Positions 8,108-15,820 of a stretch of 64,000 bases of DNA are shown piece after piece; the stretch's first letter is position 1, and each line of letters begins with the position of its first letter. The DNA comes from Albimonas pacifica (GTDB lineage Bacteria; Pseudomonadota; Alphaproteobacteria; Rhodobacterales; Rhodobacteraceae), in the NCBI RefSeq assembly GCF_900113695.1, contig NZ_FOQH01000005.1:186001-250000 (forward strand), in the 5' to 3' direction. Below the pieces are notes generated by a model, which worked only from the letters and a program-made list of their open reading frames with translations, searched no databases and was not told where the DNA came from. The translations under genes and the position numbers were made by a program.

Positions 8108-8920
8108 TCAGCCGCGCAGGGCGAAGAAATGATCGAGCGGACCGTGCCCGCCGCCTGCGTCGAGCCCGTCTGCCGCCTGCATCGCCGCCGCGACGTAGGC
8201 CTTGGCGCGGCGGGCGGCCTCGGGCAGGTCGCCGGCGGTCAGGGCGAGCTGGGTGGCGAGCGCCGAGGACAGGGTGCAGCCCGCGCCATGGGCGTTGCGG
8301 GTGACGATGCGCGGACCCTCGAGCAGGAGCTCGCCCCCCTCCCAGGCTAGCAGGTCGGGGCTGGGGCGGTCGCCGGGCAGGTGCCCGCCCTTCAGGAGCA
8401 CCGCCCTGGGCCCGAGGGCGAGCAGGGCGCGCGCGGTCGCCGACATCTCCGCCTCCGAGACGATCTCGGGGGCGCCGAGGAGGACGGCGGCCTCGGGCAG
8501 GTTCGGGGTCAGCACGTCGGCGAGGGGCAGCAGCGTGCGCATCGCGGCCTCCGCCTCGGGCGCGAGCAGGCGGTGGCCCCCCTTTGCGACCATCACCGGG
8601 TCGAGCACCGTGACGGGCGGGCGGCGGGCGGCGAGGACGGCGGCCACCGCCTCGACCACCTGCGGGTCGCCGAGCATGCCCAGCTTCACCGCGTCCACGG
8701 GGACGTCGTCGAAGACCGCCTCGACCTGGGCCGCGACGAAGGCGGGGGGGAGCATCTGCACCTCCCGCACGCCGCGGGTGTTCTGCACGGTCAGGCCGGT
8801 CAGCGCGGCCATGGCGTAGCCGCCGTTGGCCGAGATCGCCTTCAGGTCGGCCTGGATCCCGGCGCCGCCGGACGGGTCGGAGCCGGCGATCGACAGGATG
8901 TTGGGCACGGCGCGGGTCAT
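8108..8920 (-). CDS. thiD: Hydroxymethylpyrimidine/phosphomethylpyrimidine kinase
   Basis: Phosphorylates HMP and HMP-P, giving the pyrimidine half of thiamine; 270 aa, ribokinase fold. Motifs: [19 protein letters not shown] near the N-terminus, [28 protein letters not shown] and the anion-hole [14 protein letters not shown] near residue 210. It is the last gene of a thiM-thiE-thiD operon, and its ATG overlaps the thiE stop by four bases. Regulated by the TPP riboswitch upstream of thiM. Confidence 0.96.
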   Translation of the reverse strand: MTRAVPNILSIAGSDPSGGAGIQADLKAISANGGYAMAALTGLTVQNTRGVREVQMLPPAFVAAQVEAVFDDVPVDAVKLGMLGDPQVVEAVAAVLAARRPPVTVLDPVMVAKGGHRLLAPEAEAAMRTLLPLADVLTPNLPEAAVLLGAPEIVSEAEMSATARALLALGPRAVLLKGGHLPGDRPSPDLLAWEGGELLLEGPRIVTRNAHGAGCTLSSALATQLALTAGDLPEAARRAKAYVAAAMQAADGLDAGGGHGPLDHFFALRG

Positions 8921-9591
8921 GGGCGGGACTTTCCTTCGGGGGGCGGGCCTTCGGGGGGCGGGCCGGCCTCCCAGGCGTCGAGGAGGGCGCGGGCCTCGGC
9001 CAGCGGATCCTCGGCGGCGCAGAGGGCGGAGACGACGGCGAGGCCGGCCGCCCCCGCCGCTCGGGCGGCGGGGGCATGGGCGGCCGACATGCGGCCGATG
9101 GCGAGGACGGGGACCGGGCAGCGCGCGGCGATGGCGGCGAGGCCTTCGAAGCCGATGGCGGGGGCGGCGTCGGTCTTGGTGGGGGTCGCGAAGACCGGCC
9201 CCGCGCCGACGTAGTCGATCGCCGACCAGTCCACGCCTTCGAGCTGGGCGGGATCCTCGATCGAGAGGCCGAGGATCGCGTCGGGGCCGAGCAGGCGGCG
9301 GGCCTGCGCGACTTCGGCGTCGGTCTGGCCGACATGGGCGCCGTGGGCGCCGACCTCTGCCGCCAGGTCGGGGCGGTCGTTGACCAGCAGGCGGGCGTGG
9401 GGAAAGGGCGCGAGGGCCGCGATCAGGGCGCGGGCGGCCGCCCGGAGCTCCGCGTCCGGGGCGGTCTTGTCGCGCAGCTGGATCAGGCCCGCGCCGCCGC
9501 GCGCGGCGGCGACGGCGGTCGCGACCACGCCGGCGCGGGCCGAAGGGTCGGTGACGAGGCTCAGGCGCGGATCGAAGGTCGGGCGGCTCAT
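8917..9591 (-). CDS. thiE: Thiamine-phosphate synthase
   Basis: Joins HMP-PP to thiazole phosphate to form thiamine phosphate; 224 aa TIM barrel. Visible motifs: LIQLRDKTA (pyrophosphate site), LLVNDRPDLAAEVGAHGAHVGQTD, GLSIEDP and DYVGAGPVFATPTKTDA. The C-terminus carries a Pro/Gly/Glu-rich tail (GPPPEGPPPEG) beyond the usual barrel. It overlaps thiM and thiD by four bases at each end. Confidence 0.96.
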   Translation of the reverse strand: MSRPTFDPRLSLVTDPSARAGVVATAVAAARGGAGLIQLRDKTAPDAELRAAARALIAALAPFPHARLLVNDRPDLAAEVGAHGAHVGQTDAEVAQARRLLGPDAILGLSIEDPAQLEGVDWSAIDYVGAGPVFATPTKTDAAPAIGFEGLAAIAARCPVPVLAIGRMSAAHAPAARAAGAAGLAVVSALCAAEDPLAEARALLDAWEAGPPPEGPPPEGKSRP

Positions 9592-10394
9592 GCGGCCTCG
9601 ATCCGGGCGCCGGCGTCGAGCTCGGCGGGCGTCAGCGCGTGCAGGGCGTCGAGGAAGGCCACGGCGAAGCCGCCGGGGCCCGTCGCGCCCTGCGCCGCCC
9701 GCTCGCCGGCGAGGCCGTAGAAGGCGAGCGCCGCGGCGGCGGCGTCGAGCGGATCCTCGCCGGTGGCGAGGAAGGCCGCGACGACGCCGGTCAGGGAGCA
9801 GCCCAGCGCGGTGACCTTCGGCATCAGCCCGTGGCCGTTCGCCACCCGCAGGGCGCGGGTCCCGTCGGTCACGAAATCCACCGGACCGGTGACTGCGACC
9901 ACGGCGCCGCTGCGCCGCGCGAGGGCGCGCGCGCCGTCCTCTGCGGCCGAGACCTCGTCGCCCGCGTCGGCGCCGCTGGCCCCCGCCGCGCCGCCCGACT
10001 GGGCCAGGATCTCGGAGGCGTTGCCGCGGATCGCGGTGGGCCGCAGGTCCAGGAGGCGCGTGCAGGCTCCGCTGCGGTAGCCGGAGGCGAAGACGGCGAC
10101 GGGGTCGAGGACCCAGGGCTTGCCATGGGCGACGGCGGAGGCGGCCGCAGCCTCCATCGCCTCGGCCCAGGGGGGCGAGATCGTGCCGATGTTGACCGTC
10201 AGGGCGGAGGCGACGGCGGCGAAGTCCGCGGCCTCCTCGCGCGCGTGGACCATGGCGGGCGAGGCGCCGGCGGCCAGCAGCACGTTGGCCATCACGTTCA
10301 TCGCCACGTAGTTGGTGATGTTGTGGATCAGGGGCGCGGCCGCGCGCATCGCGGCGAGGCGAGCGCCGGGCGAGATCGGGGCGGTCTGCGTCAT
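9588..10394 (-). CDS. thiM: Hydroxyethylthiazole kinase
   Basis: Salvage kinase that phosphorylates hydroxyethylthiazole, 268 aa. Motifs: PLIHNITNYVAMNVMANVLLAAGASPAMVHA at the N-terminus, VLDPVAVFASGYR, IRGNASEI, VAVTGPVDFVTDG and the catalytic ALGCSLTGVVAAFLA. The first gene of the operon; 63 bp upstream of its start begins a TPP aptamer, and its Shine-Dalgarno can be hidden in a hairpin (see the riboswitch entry). The thiM-E-D set makes thiamine from salvaged precursors rather than de novo. Confidence 0.96.
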   Translation of the reverse strand: MTQTAPISPGARLAAMRAAAPLIHNITNYVAMNVMANVLLAAGASPAMVHAREEAADFAAVASALTVNIGTISPPWAEAMEAAAASAVAHGKPWVLDPVAVFASGYRSGACTRLLDLRPTAIRGNASEILAQSGGAAGASGADAGDEVSAAEDGARALARRSGAVVAVTGPVDFVTDGTRALRVANGHGLMPKVTALGCSLTGVVAAFLATGEDPLDAAAAALAFYGLAGERAAQGATGPGGFAVAFLDALHALTPAELDAGARIEAA

Positions 10395-10399
10395 GGTCG

Positions 10400-10532
10400 G
10401 TCCTCCCTGGGTTCGGCGGGGGAGGACGCGGCGGGAGGCGCGGGGGGCGGTCCCGTCGCGACTCCCTCCGCCGGCACGATCCGGATCAGGTTCGAAGGGT
10501 GCGTCTCAGCCCCGCGGGGGCGCCCCTGTCGC
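10400..10532 (-). promoter_or_regulatory. TPP riboswitch with SD-sequestering expression platform
   Basis: Reading on the minus strand from 10532: P1 arm GCGAC, GGGGCGC, the invariant CTGAGA (10509-10504), ACCCTTCGAACCTGATC, then GGATCGTGCCGGCGGAGGGA and the closing GTCGC (10462-10458). This is a complete THI-box aptamer. Downstream, GTCCTCCC (10427-10420) can pair perfectly with GGGAGGAC (10407-10400), which contains the thiM Shine-Dalgarno, so TPP binding probably blocks translation. The aptamer call is direct; the OFF mechanism is inferred. Confidence 0.93.
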
Positions 10533-10582
10533 GTCTGCGCGGACGCTAGACCGCGGCTGCGGGCCGTTGCAAGGGGCGCCGC

Positions 10583-11500
10583 TCAGGACAGGTCGGCGAG
10601 CGACTCGTGCAGGCCCTCGATCCGCTCGATGCGCCGGCGGGCGGCGGGGCCGAGGCGCAGCATCGCCTCCGAGGCCAGCAGGCGCACCAGGGCGAAGGCG
10701 GGGCCGGGGGCGTCGAAGGTCTGCGGCGTGTTCACCGCGCAGGCGAACGTCCACTTCGGCCGAGGCTCGCCCCGGGGCGCCGCGTCGGAGATCGACACGA
10801 CGTCGGCCCCGGCGCCCACCAGCGCCCTGGCGAAGGCGGCGAAGCCGGCGGGCCGGCGCCGCAGGTCGACCAGCAGCACGGCGTCCTCGGGTCCGACGTC
10901 GCCCAGCGATTCGGCCGCGGTCTGCCCGTTCCAGTTCAGGAGCTGCACGTCGGGGCGGATCTGGCTGAACAGCATCCGCGCGTATTCCGCCACGAAGTAG
11001 CTGTTGCGGAACCCCACCGCCCGCATCCGCGGGGCGGTGGCGAGCCGGTGGGCGGCGGCGGTGATCCGGCGGGGGTCGAGGCGGGAGAAGGTCGCCTCGA
11101 TCGCCGCGATCTCCGCCGCGCGATGGCGTGCGATCACCCCGTCGGCCGCGCAGTCCCCCGTCGCCGGATCGGCCCGGTAGAGCGGCGAGCCCGAGGCGCG
11201 CAACGCCCGGGAGGCGCGGCGGGCCTCGTCGTAGGAGGCGTAGCCCAGCCGACGGAACAGGCGCGAGACGGTGGGCGCGGAGACGCCGGCCCGCGCCGCG
11301 AGCTCGGTCGCCGGCCAGAGCGCCAGCTCGCCCGGCCCCTCGAGCACCAGATCGACCGCGCGCCGCTCCCCGTCGGGCAGGGCGGCGTAGACGCGGTGGA
11401 TGCGCTGGATCAGCGACGCCTCGGAGGCGGACTCCGCCGTCTCGCGCGAGGCGCGAGTCGGCTTGGGCGATTCGCCCTGAAATGCTGATTTCATTCCCAT
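10583..11500 (-). CDS. MurR/RpiR family transcriptional regulator
   Basis: A 305-aa regulator with an N-terminal helix-turn-helix (about residues 30-105, with ATELAARAGVSAPTVSRLFRRLGYASYDEARR) and a C-terminal SIS sugar-phosphate-binding domain (about 130-290, with AVGFRNSYFVAEYARML and VLLVDLRRRPAGFAAFA). Such proteins sense phosphosugars and control carbon-use operons. No sugar genes are adjacent, so the target is unknown. A second ATG at 11494 is also possible. Inverted repeats overlap its start, which suggests autoregulation. Confidence 0.88.
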   Translation of the reverse strand: MGMKSAFQGESPKPTRASRETAESASEASLIQRIHRVYAALPDGERRAVDLVLEGPGELALWPATELAARAGVSAPTVSRLFRRLGYASYDEARRASRALRASGSPLYRADPATGDCAADGVIARHRAAEIAAIEATFSRLDPRRITAAAHRLATAPRMRAVGFRNSYFVAEYARMLFSQIRPDVQLLNWNGQTAAESLGDVGPEDAVLLVDLRRRPAGFAAFARALVGAGADVVSISDAAPRGEPRPKWTFACAVNTPQTFDAPGPAFALVRLLASEAMLRLGPAARRRIERIEGLHESLADLS

Positions 11501-11519
11501 TGACGGGATGAAAGATCAG
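11478..11519 (-). promoter_or_regulatory. Inverted repeats over the start of the RpiR-type gene
   Basis: TGAAAT-GCTG-ATTTCA (11478-11493) and a larger pair CTGATTTCAT ... ATGAAAGATCAG (11485-11519, one-base bulge) share half-sites and straddle the start codon. The A+T-rich palindromes resemble operator sequences of RpiR-type repressors. Autoregulation is inferred. Confidence 0.45.
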
Positions 11520-11745
11520 TTTCATGTTCCTTGCAAGGTTCGAGGCGGACTCCCAGACCTGCCCCGAATCGCAGACCCCGAACGGCCCGGCCGCCTCCCC
11601 AGACGGTCCGGTCCGCCGACCTCGTGGCTTTCCCCGGGGTCTGCGCGCCCGCGTAGCTTGCAGGGCGCATGCGAGGCGGGACGCGCGACGGCTCCCCGGC
11701 CGTCAGGATCTCCCCGGATCCTGGAGCGCGCCCGCCCGCGGGATC

Positions 11746-11773
11746 GGCGCCGGGCGTCCCCACGCCCGGCGCC
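11746..11773. other. Perfect hairpin in the 406-bp gap before the globin gene
   Basis: GGCGCCGGGCGT-CCCC-ACGCCCGGCGCC forms a 12-bp perfect stem with a 4-nt loop and no T-tract. It sits between the divergent RpiR regulator (11500) and globin (11907). Nothing else recognisable was seen in 11520-11906. Confidence 0.4.
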
Positions 11774-11906
11774 TCTGGATCCCTCCGCGTGCCGACGTCC
11801 CCCATGCCTGGCGGTGCAGCGACCTCGCGAAGCGGGGACGTCCGGTCGCGCTCGACGGGGCGCGGCGATGGGCTAGGATGTCGGCGCGGCTTCAGCGGAG
11901 GACGGC

Positions 11907-12401
11907 ATGGGGCTCGACGACGAGCAGATCGCGGCGATCCGGGGCAGCTGGGCGCCGGTCTACGCCGCGCGGGATCTGGCGGCGGGGCTGTTCTACGGCC
12001 GGCTGTTCCAGATCGCGCCCGAGAGCCGGGCGCTGTTCTCGGGCGATCCGACCGAGCAGGGCCGCAAGCTGACCGAGACGCTGGCCTATGTGATCGAGGC
12101 GCTGGACCGGCCTGAGGCGCTGGTCGAGCCGGTCGAGGCGCTGGCGCGCCGCCACGTGGACTACGGCGTGCGCCCGGAGGATTACGCCGCGGTCGGGCGG
12201 GCGCTGATCTGGATGCTGGAGCGGCACCTGGGCGGCGGGTTCACGCCGCAGGCGCGCCTGGCCTGGGTCGCGGCCTACGACCATCTCGCCCGCCGCATGA
12301 TCGCGGCCGCCTATCCGGAGGTCGGCGGCGCCGGCCTGCGGGCCCCGGGCGCGGCGGCGGCCGCCGAGGGCCGGGCCGGCGGTCCGGACACGGAAAGCTA
12401 A
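11907..12401 (+). CDS. Single-domain globin (bacterial hemoglobin-like)
   Basis: A 164-aa heme protein of the flavohemoglobin/Vitreoscilla-globin type without a reductase domain. It starts MGLDDEQIAAIRGSWAPV; residues 28-45 (GLFYGRLFQIAPESRALF) carry the B/C helix pattern, and His83 in ALARRHVDYGV is the likely proximal heme ligand. The C-terminal 25 residues are Ala/Gly-rich and probably disordered. Likely roles are oxygen binding or nitric oxide protection. A NarL-type response regulator follows 134 bp downstream on the same strand. Confidence 0.87.
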   Translation: MGLDDEQIAAIRGSWAPVYAARDLAAGLFYGRLFQIAPESRALFSGDPTEQGRKLTETLAYVIEALDRPEALVEPVEALARRHVDYGVRPEDYAAVGRALIWMLERHLGGGFTPQARLAWVAAYDHLARRMIAAAYPEVGGAGLRAPGAAAAAEGRAGGPDTES

Positions 12402-12535
12402 CGGTCTTCGGGTCTTCTGCCGGGAGCTGATTCCCTATCCGCCCGGAGCAGAGCCATGGCCCATGACGGCGCAGACCCCTCCGCCGCCTTCGGCTTCTCC
12501 CGCCCCGGCGGGCAAGAGGACGGAGGCCGCGCCGC

Positions 12536-13153
12536 ATGCGCCTGCTGATCGCCGACGACCACGCCCTGGTGCGCGACGCGCTGAGCGCGTTCCTCTCGCG
12601 CGAGCCCGACCTGCAGATCGCCGCGGCCGAAAGCCTGACCGAGGCCGTCGGCCGGATCGAAGGCGACGGCCCGTTCGACCTGGTGCTGCTGGACTACGAG
12701 ATGCCGGGGATGGACGGGCTGGAGGGTCTGGGCCGGGCGCTGTCGCTGAATGCGGGCAAGCCGGTCGCGCTGATGTCCGGCGCGGCCAGCCGCCAGGTGG
12801 CGCGCGACGCGCTGGACGCGGGCGCGGCGGGCTTCCTGCCCAAGACCATCGCCGCCGCCTCGCTGGTGCATGCGGTGCGGTTCATGCTGGCGGGGGAGAT
12901 CTACGCTCCCGTCGCCTTCATGACCGCGCCCGAGCCCGAGGCGGAGGCGCATCCGCTGGAGGACAAGCTCTCGGAGCGGGAGCGCCAGGTGCTCGGCGGG
13001 CTGTGCCGGGGGCTGTCCAACAAGGAGATCGCGCGGGAGCTGGCGCTTCAGGAGGTGACGGTGAAGCTGCACGTGAAGACGCTGTGCCGGAAGCTGGACG
13101 CACGAAACCGGACCCAGGCGGCGATGCTGGGGCGGGAGGCGGGGATCGCCTGA
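12536..13153 (+). CDS. NarL/FixJ-type response regulator
   Basis: A 205-aa two-domain regulator. The receiver (residues 1-120) has the acidic pair Asp7/Asp8, phospho-acceptor Asp53 (LVLLDYEMPGMDG) and Lys in GFLPKTI. A LuxR-type HTH follows (about 140-200: LSERERQVLGGLCRGLSNKEIARELALQEVTVKLHVKTLCRKL). No histidine kinase is adjacent, so its sensor is unknown. It lies downstream of the globin gene, which may hint at a shared redox context. Confidence 0.93.
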   Translation: MRLLIADDHALVRDALSAFLSREPDLQIAAAESLTEAVGRIEGDGPFDLVLLDYEMPGMDGLEGLGRALSLNAGKPVALMSGAASRQVARDALDAGAAGFLPKTIAAASLVHAVRFMLAGEIYAPVAFMTAPEPEAEAHPLEDKLSERERQVLGGLCRGLSNKEIARELALQEVTVKLHVKTLCRKLDARNRTQAAMLGREAGIA

Positions 13154-13185
13154 GACGCGCGCGTGGGGCGCCTCAGGGCGCCCGG

Positions 13186-13764
13186 TCAGGTGCAGACGGC
13201 GATGTGGCGCTCGTATTCCAGCGACTTGCGGTGCACCTCGGAGGCGACGCGGCGCAGCCATTCCTTGTTCTTCCAGCGCCCGCTGCGATAGCCGGCGTGG
13301 CCCTCGTGATAGGCGAGGTACTGGTTGTAGGCGTCGGTCATGGGGATTCCGTCGAGCCGGTTGCTCTTGGCCATGTACCAGCCCACGAAGTCGGAGGCGT
13401 CGTCGAAGTCGTCCCGGTCGGCGCCGCTGTTGCCGGTCTCCTTCTTGTACCAGTCCCAGGTGCCGTCGATGGCCTGGCTGAACCCGTAGGCCGAGGAGAT
13501 GCGGCCGTTGGGAATGAAGCCAAGGATGTACTTCTTGGGCGGCGCCGCGTCGTCGCGGAACGAGCTCTCCTTCCAGATGATCGCCATGGCCACGTGGGCG
13601 GGGGCGTTCCACTTGCGCTCGGCGCGCAGGATCGCCCGCTCCCAGTGGGGGCGGTCGTCGAAGATCGCGCAGGCGTTCTCGACGTTGTCGGGTTGGGAAT
13701 CGCTCGCGCAGCCGGAAAGGATCCCCAGCGCCAGGAGCGACGCGGCCGTGATGCGCGCCATCAT
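13186..13764 (-). CDS. Lytic-transglycosylase-like lipoprotein (SLT fold)
   Basis: A 192-aa predicted lipoprotein: signal MMARITAASLLALGI followed by lipobox LSGC. The mature part resembles soluble lytic transglycosylase domains: a candidate catalytic Glu in AIIWKESSFRD, then SSAYGFSQAIDGTWDWYKK and the late AYNQYLAYHEGHAGY motif. It would cleave peptidoglycan glycan strands at the outer membrane. The start at 13764 was chosen because the 18 codons upstream spoil the signal peptide. It is convergent with the response regulator. Confidence 0.85.
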   Translation of the reverse strand: MMARITAASLLALGILSGCASDSQPDNVENACAIFDDRPHWERAILRAERKWNAPAHVAMAIIWKESSFRDDAAPPKKYILGFIPNGRISSAYGFSQAIDGTWDWYKKETGNSGADRDDFDDASDFVGWYMAKSNRLDGIPMTDAYNQYLAYHEGHAGYRSGRWKNKEWLRRVASEVHRKSLEYERHIAVCT

Positions 13765-13854
13765 GTCGGGTCCGCCTGTTTCGGTCGGTTGGGTCGTCTG
13801 CTCGTTATTGCAAGCCAATATAGCGCATTGCGGGCCGACGTTGAAGCGCGTCGT

Positions 13855-14751
13855 TCAGATCCCGGCGTCAGGGAGCATCAGCGCCAGCGCGATCGGGATG
13901 GTCAGCACCGCCACCAGGGTCGAGACGACGACGGCGCCGGCCACCCGCTCGGGCTCGGCGGCGTAGCGCTCGGCCATCAGGTAGGAGGTGACGGCGATCG
14001 GCATGATCATCTGCAGGATCAGCGCATGGGTCCCCGACAGGTCCACCCCCAGCGCCCAGGCGCCGAGCCAGCCGGCCGCCCCGCAGACCGCAATGCGCAG
14101 CAGCGAGAGCACGATCGCCGGCCCCACGCCGCTGACGGTCAGCCGCGCGACCGAGACGCCGAGCGTGACCAGCATCAGCGGGATCGCCATCTGCCCCGCA
14201 AGCTCGAGCGAGCGCATCAGGAACAGGGGCAGCTCCCAGCCGGTCAGGGCGAAGACGAGGCCCAGCGCCGCGCCGTAGAAGATCGGCTGCTTGGCGGCCT
14301 CCTTCGGCGAGCCGCCGCCGGAGACGATCCAGACCCCCGCCGTGAAGCTCAGGCAGGCCATCACCGCGAAGATCACCGCGGCCTGCGCGAGGCCGGTCTC
14401 GCCGAAGGCGAACATGGCGACGGGGATGCCGACGTTGCCGGTGTTGCCGAAGGTCAGCGGCGCGAGCCAGGTGCGCGTCGACAGGCCCGCGGCGCGCAGC
14501 ATCGCCCACAGGCCAAGGCCCGCGGCCAGGTAGGCGATCAGCGAGGCGCCGGCGAGGCGGGCGAAGGCGTCGGGATCGAGCTCGGCCTTGGCGAGCGCGG
14601 TGAAGAGCAGCGCGGGCACCGAGATCGAGAAGCTCATCCGGGTGACGAAATCGACGCGGTAGTCGTGCCCGGCCTTCACCCATCCGAAGCCCACGAGGCC
14701 CAGCAGGAACACCGGGGCCACGATCTCGAGCACCTGGATTGCGATGTCCAT
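13855..14751 (-). CDS. AEC family transporter (auxin efflux carrier-like)
   Basis: About 298 aa of almost continuous membrane segments (some ten) in two halves, with GNTGNVGIPVAMFAFGE in the middle and the C-terminal QMIMPIAVTSYLMAERYAAEPERVAGAVVVSTLVAV typical of the AEC/MdcF family. Substrates of bacterial members are usually small organic acids; here it is not known. Start at 14751 (MDIAIQVLEIVAPVFLLG); the longer open frame upstream is not membrane-like. Confidence 0.9.
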   Translation of the reverse strand: MDIAIQVLEIVAPVFLLGLVGFGWVKAGHDYRVDFVTRMSFSISVPALLFTALAKAELDPDAFARLAGASLIAYLAAGLGLWAMLRAAGLSTRTWLAPLTFGNTGNVGIPVAMFAFGETGLAQAAVIFAVMACLSFTAGVWIVSGGGSPKEAAKQPIFYGAALGLVFALTGWELPLFLMRSLELAGQMAIPLMLVTLGVSVARLTVSGVGPAIVLSLLRIAVCGAAGWLGAWALGVDLSGTHALILQMIMPIAVTSYLMAERYAAEPERVAGAVVVSTLVAVLTIPIALALMLPDAGI

Positions 14752-14929
14752 CGGCGGAATGCTCCCTCGTCCAGGCCGGCGGCGCGCTCCAGGCGGGCGC
14801 TGGAGCCGTCGTCGGGGGCGTGAATCCGCGGTAGCACGCGCGGGCGCGGGCGTCGATGCGCGCGCCCCGCGGGATGTTGCGTTGCGGCGCCGCTCTGGAC
14901 AGGCCGTGAACGATTTCCTAGGTTTCGGG

Positions 14930-15316
14930 ATGGACAATCACGCCCAAGAGACTCGCAAGACGCCGGGGACGCGCATGGCCCACAGCCTCATGCATCGCGA
15001 AGCCAAGTTCCGCATCGGGCAGGTGGTGCGCCATCGCATCCACCCTTTCCGCGGCGTGGTCTTCGACGTGGATCCCGAGTTCGCGAACACCGAGGAGTGG
15101 TGGCAGGCGATCCCGGAGGAGAGCCGCCCGATCAAGGACCAGCCCTTCTACCACCTGCTGGCCGAGAACGAGACGAGCTACTACCACGCCTACGTCTCCG
15201 AGCAGAACCTGCTGCCTGACGACACCGGCGACCCGGTGGAGCATCCGCAGGTCCACGAGCTGTTCGGCGAGCTCGACGGCGGCCAGTACGAGATCGCCTC
15301 GATCCAGACCCACTGA
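14930..15316 (+). CDS. hspQ: Heat shock protein HspQ
   Basis: Hemimethylated-DNA-binding-like small protein (YccV/HspQ family) that acts as a Lon specificity factor in enterobacteria. The core reads AKFRIGQVVRHRIHPFRGVVFDVDPEFANTEEWW, then DQPFYHLLAENE and AYVSEQNLLPDDTG. As annotated it has 128 aa; later ATGs at 14975 (113 aa) or 14990 (108 aa) would match the family length better, and no clear ribosome site decides. A terminator follows. Confidence 0.9.
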   Translation: MDNHAQETRKTPGTRMAHSLMHREAKFRIGQVVRHRIHPFRGVVFDVDPEFANTEEWWQAIPEESRPIKDQPFYHLLAENETSYYHAYVSEQNLLPDDTGDPVEHPQVHELFGELDGGQYEIASIQTH

Positions 15317-15352
15317 CCGATCCGCGCCTCGGCGACGGGGTCGACAGGATGC

Positions 15353-15390
15353 AGCGCCCCCGACCCCCCGGTCCGGGGGCGCTTTCGTCT
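15353..15390 (+). terminator. Intrinsic terminator of hspQ
   Basis: AGCGCCCCCG (15353-15362) pairs with CGGGGGCGCT (15374-15383), followed by TTCGTCTT. It is 36 bp past the hspQ stop. Confidence 0.8.
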
Positions 15391-15494
15391 TGCCGCCCAG
15401 AGCATCGCCACCGCCATCGCTCCGCCGACGGTCCAACCGATGCCCCGCCCGCCGATCGCGCGCCCGCGACGCCTGCCGCGTGGCCCCGCCGGAA

Positions 15495-15776
15495 GCGCCT
15501 GTTCTCCGGAGCCGTCTCTCGCGGATGCCGACCAGAGCGACTCGCCCCCTCCGGTCAAGGATCGCGAAGCGACCCCGCGGAGCGGGGCTCGTCCTTGACC
15601 GGAGGGGGCGAGTCGCTCAGGCATCGCAAGCGAGAGACGGATCCGGAGGACAGGCGCGGGCGCATTGTTCTTGGGTGAGTCAGGAGCCCGCCGGAGGCTC
15701 CCTCCTCCCCAATCCGTCGCGACCTGTCCGCAGGCGCCCCGCAGCCAAGCCCGCCCGCAGGGCGCCTGTAGACCGC
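15495..15776 (+). repeat. Palindromic repeat element, copy 1 (282 bp)
   Basis: The left 163 bp (15495-15657) is a long interrupted palindrome. Its inner arms are 27 bp and perfect (15535-15561 with 15592-15618, starting GAGCGACTCGCC), around a loop that has its own small hairpin (CCCCGC GGA GCGGGG). The outer arms are imperfect and begin GCGCCTGT/CAGGCGC. A 119-bp tail follows, with TTCTTGGGTGAGTC, a GGAGCC/GGCTCC hairpin and AAGCCCGCCCGCAGGGCGCCTG. An inverted second copy of equal length lies at 62878-63159, with compensating changes in the arms. It sits between convergent hspQ and the dipeptidase gene. No coding capacity seen; identity unknown. Confidence 0.85.
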
Positions 15777-15820
15777 CCGCGCCCGCAAGGGCGCGATCGC
15801 TCTCGTCCCCGCCGGTCGCC

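Noticed and set aside
11524-12072. Plus-strand frames overlapping the start of the globin gene
   Set aside because: Translations are Arg/Pro-rich in other frames of the globin gene and its leader; the globin frame itself is convincing.
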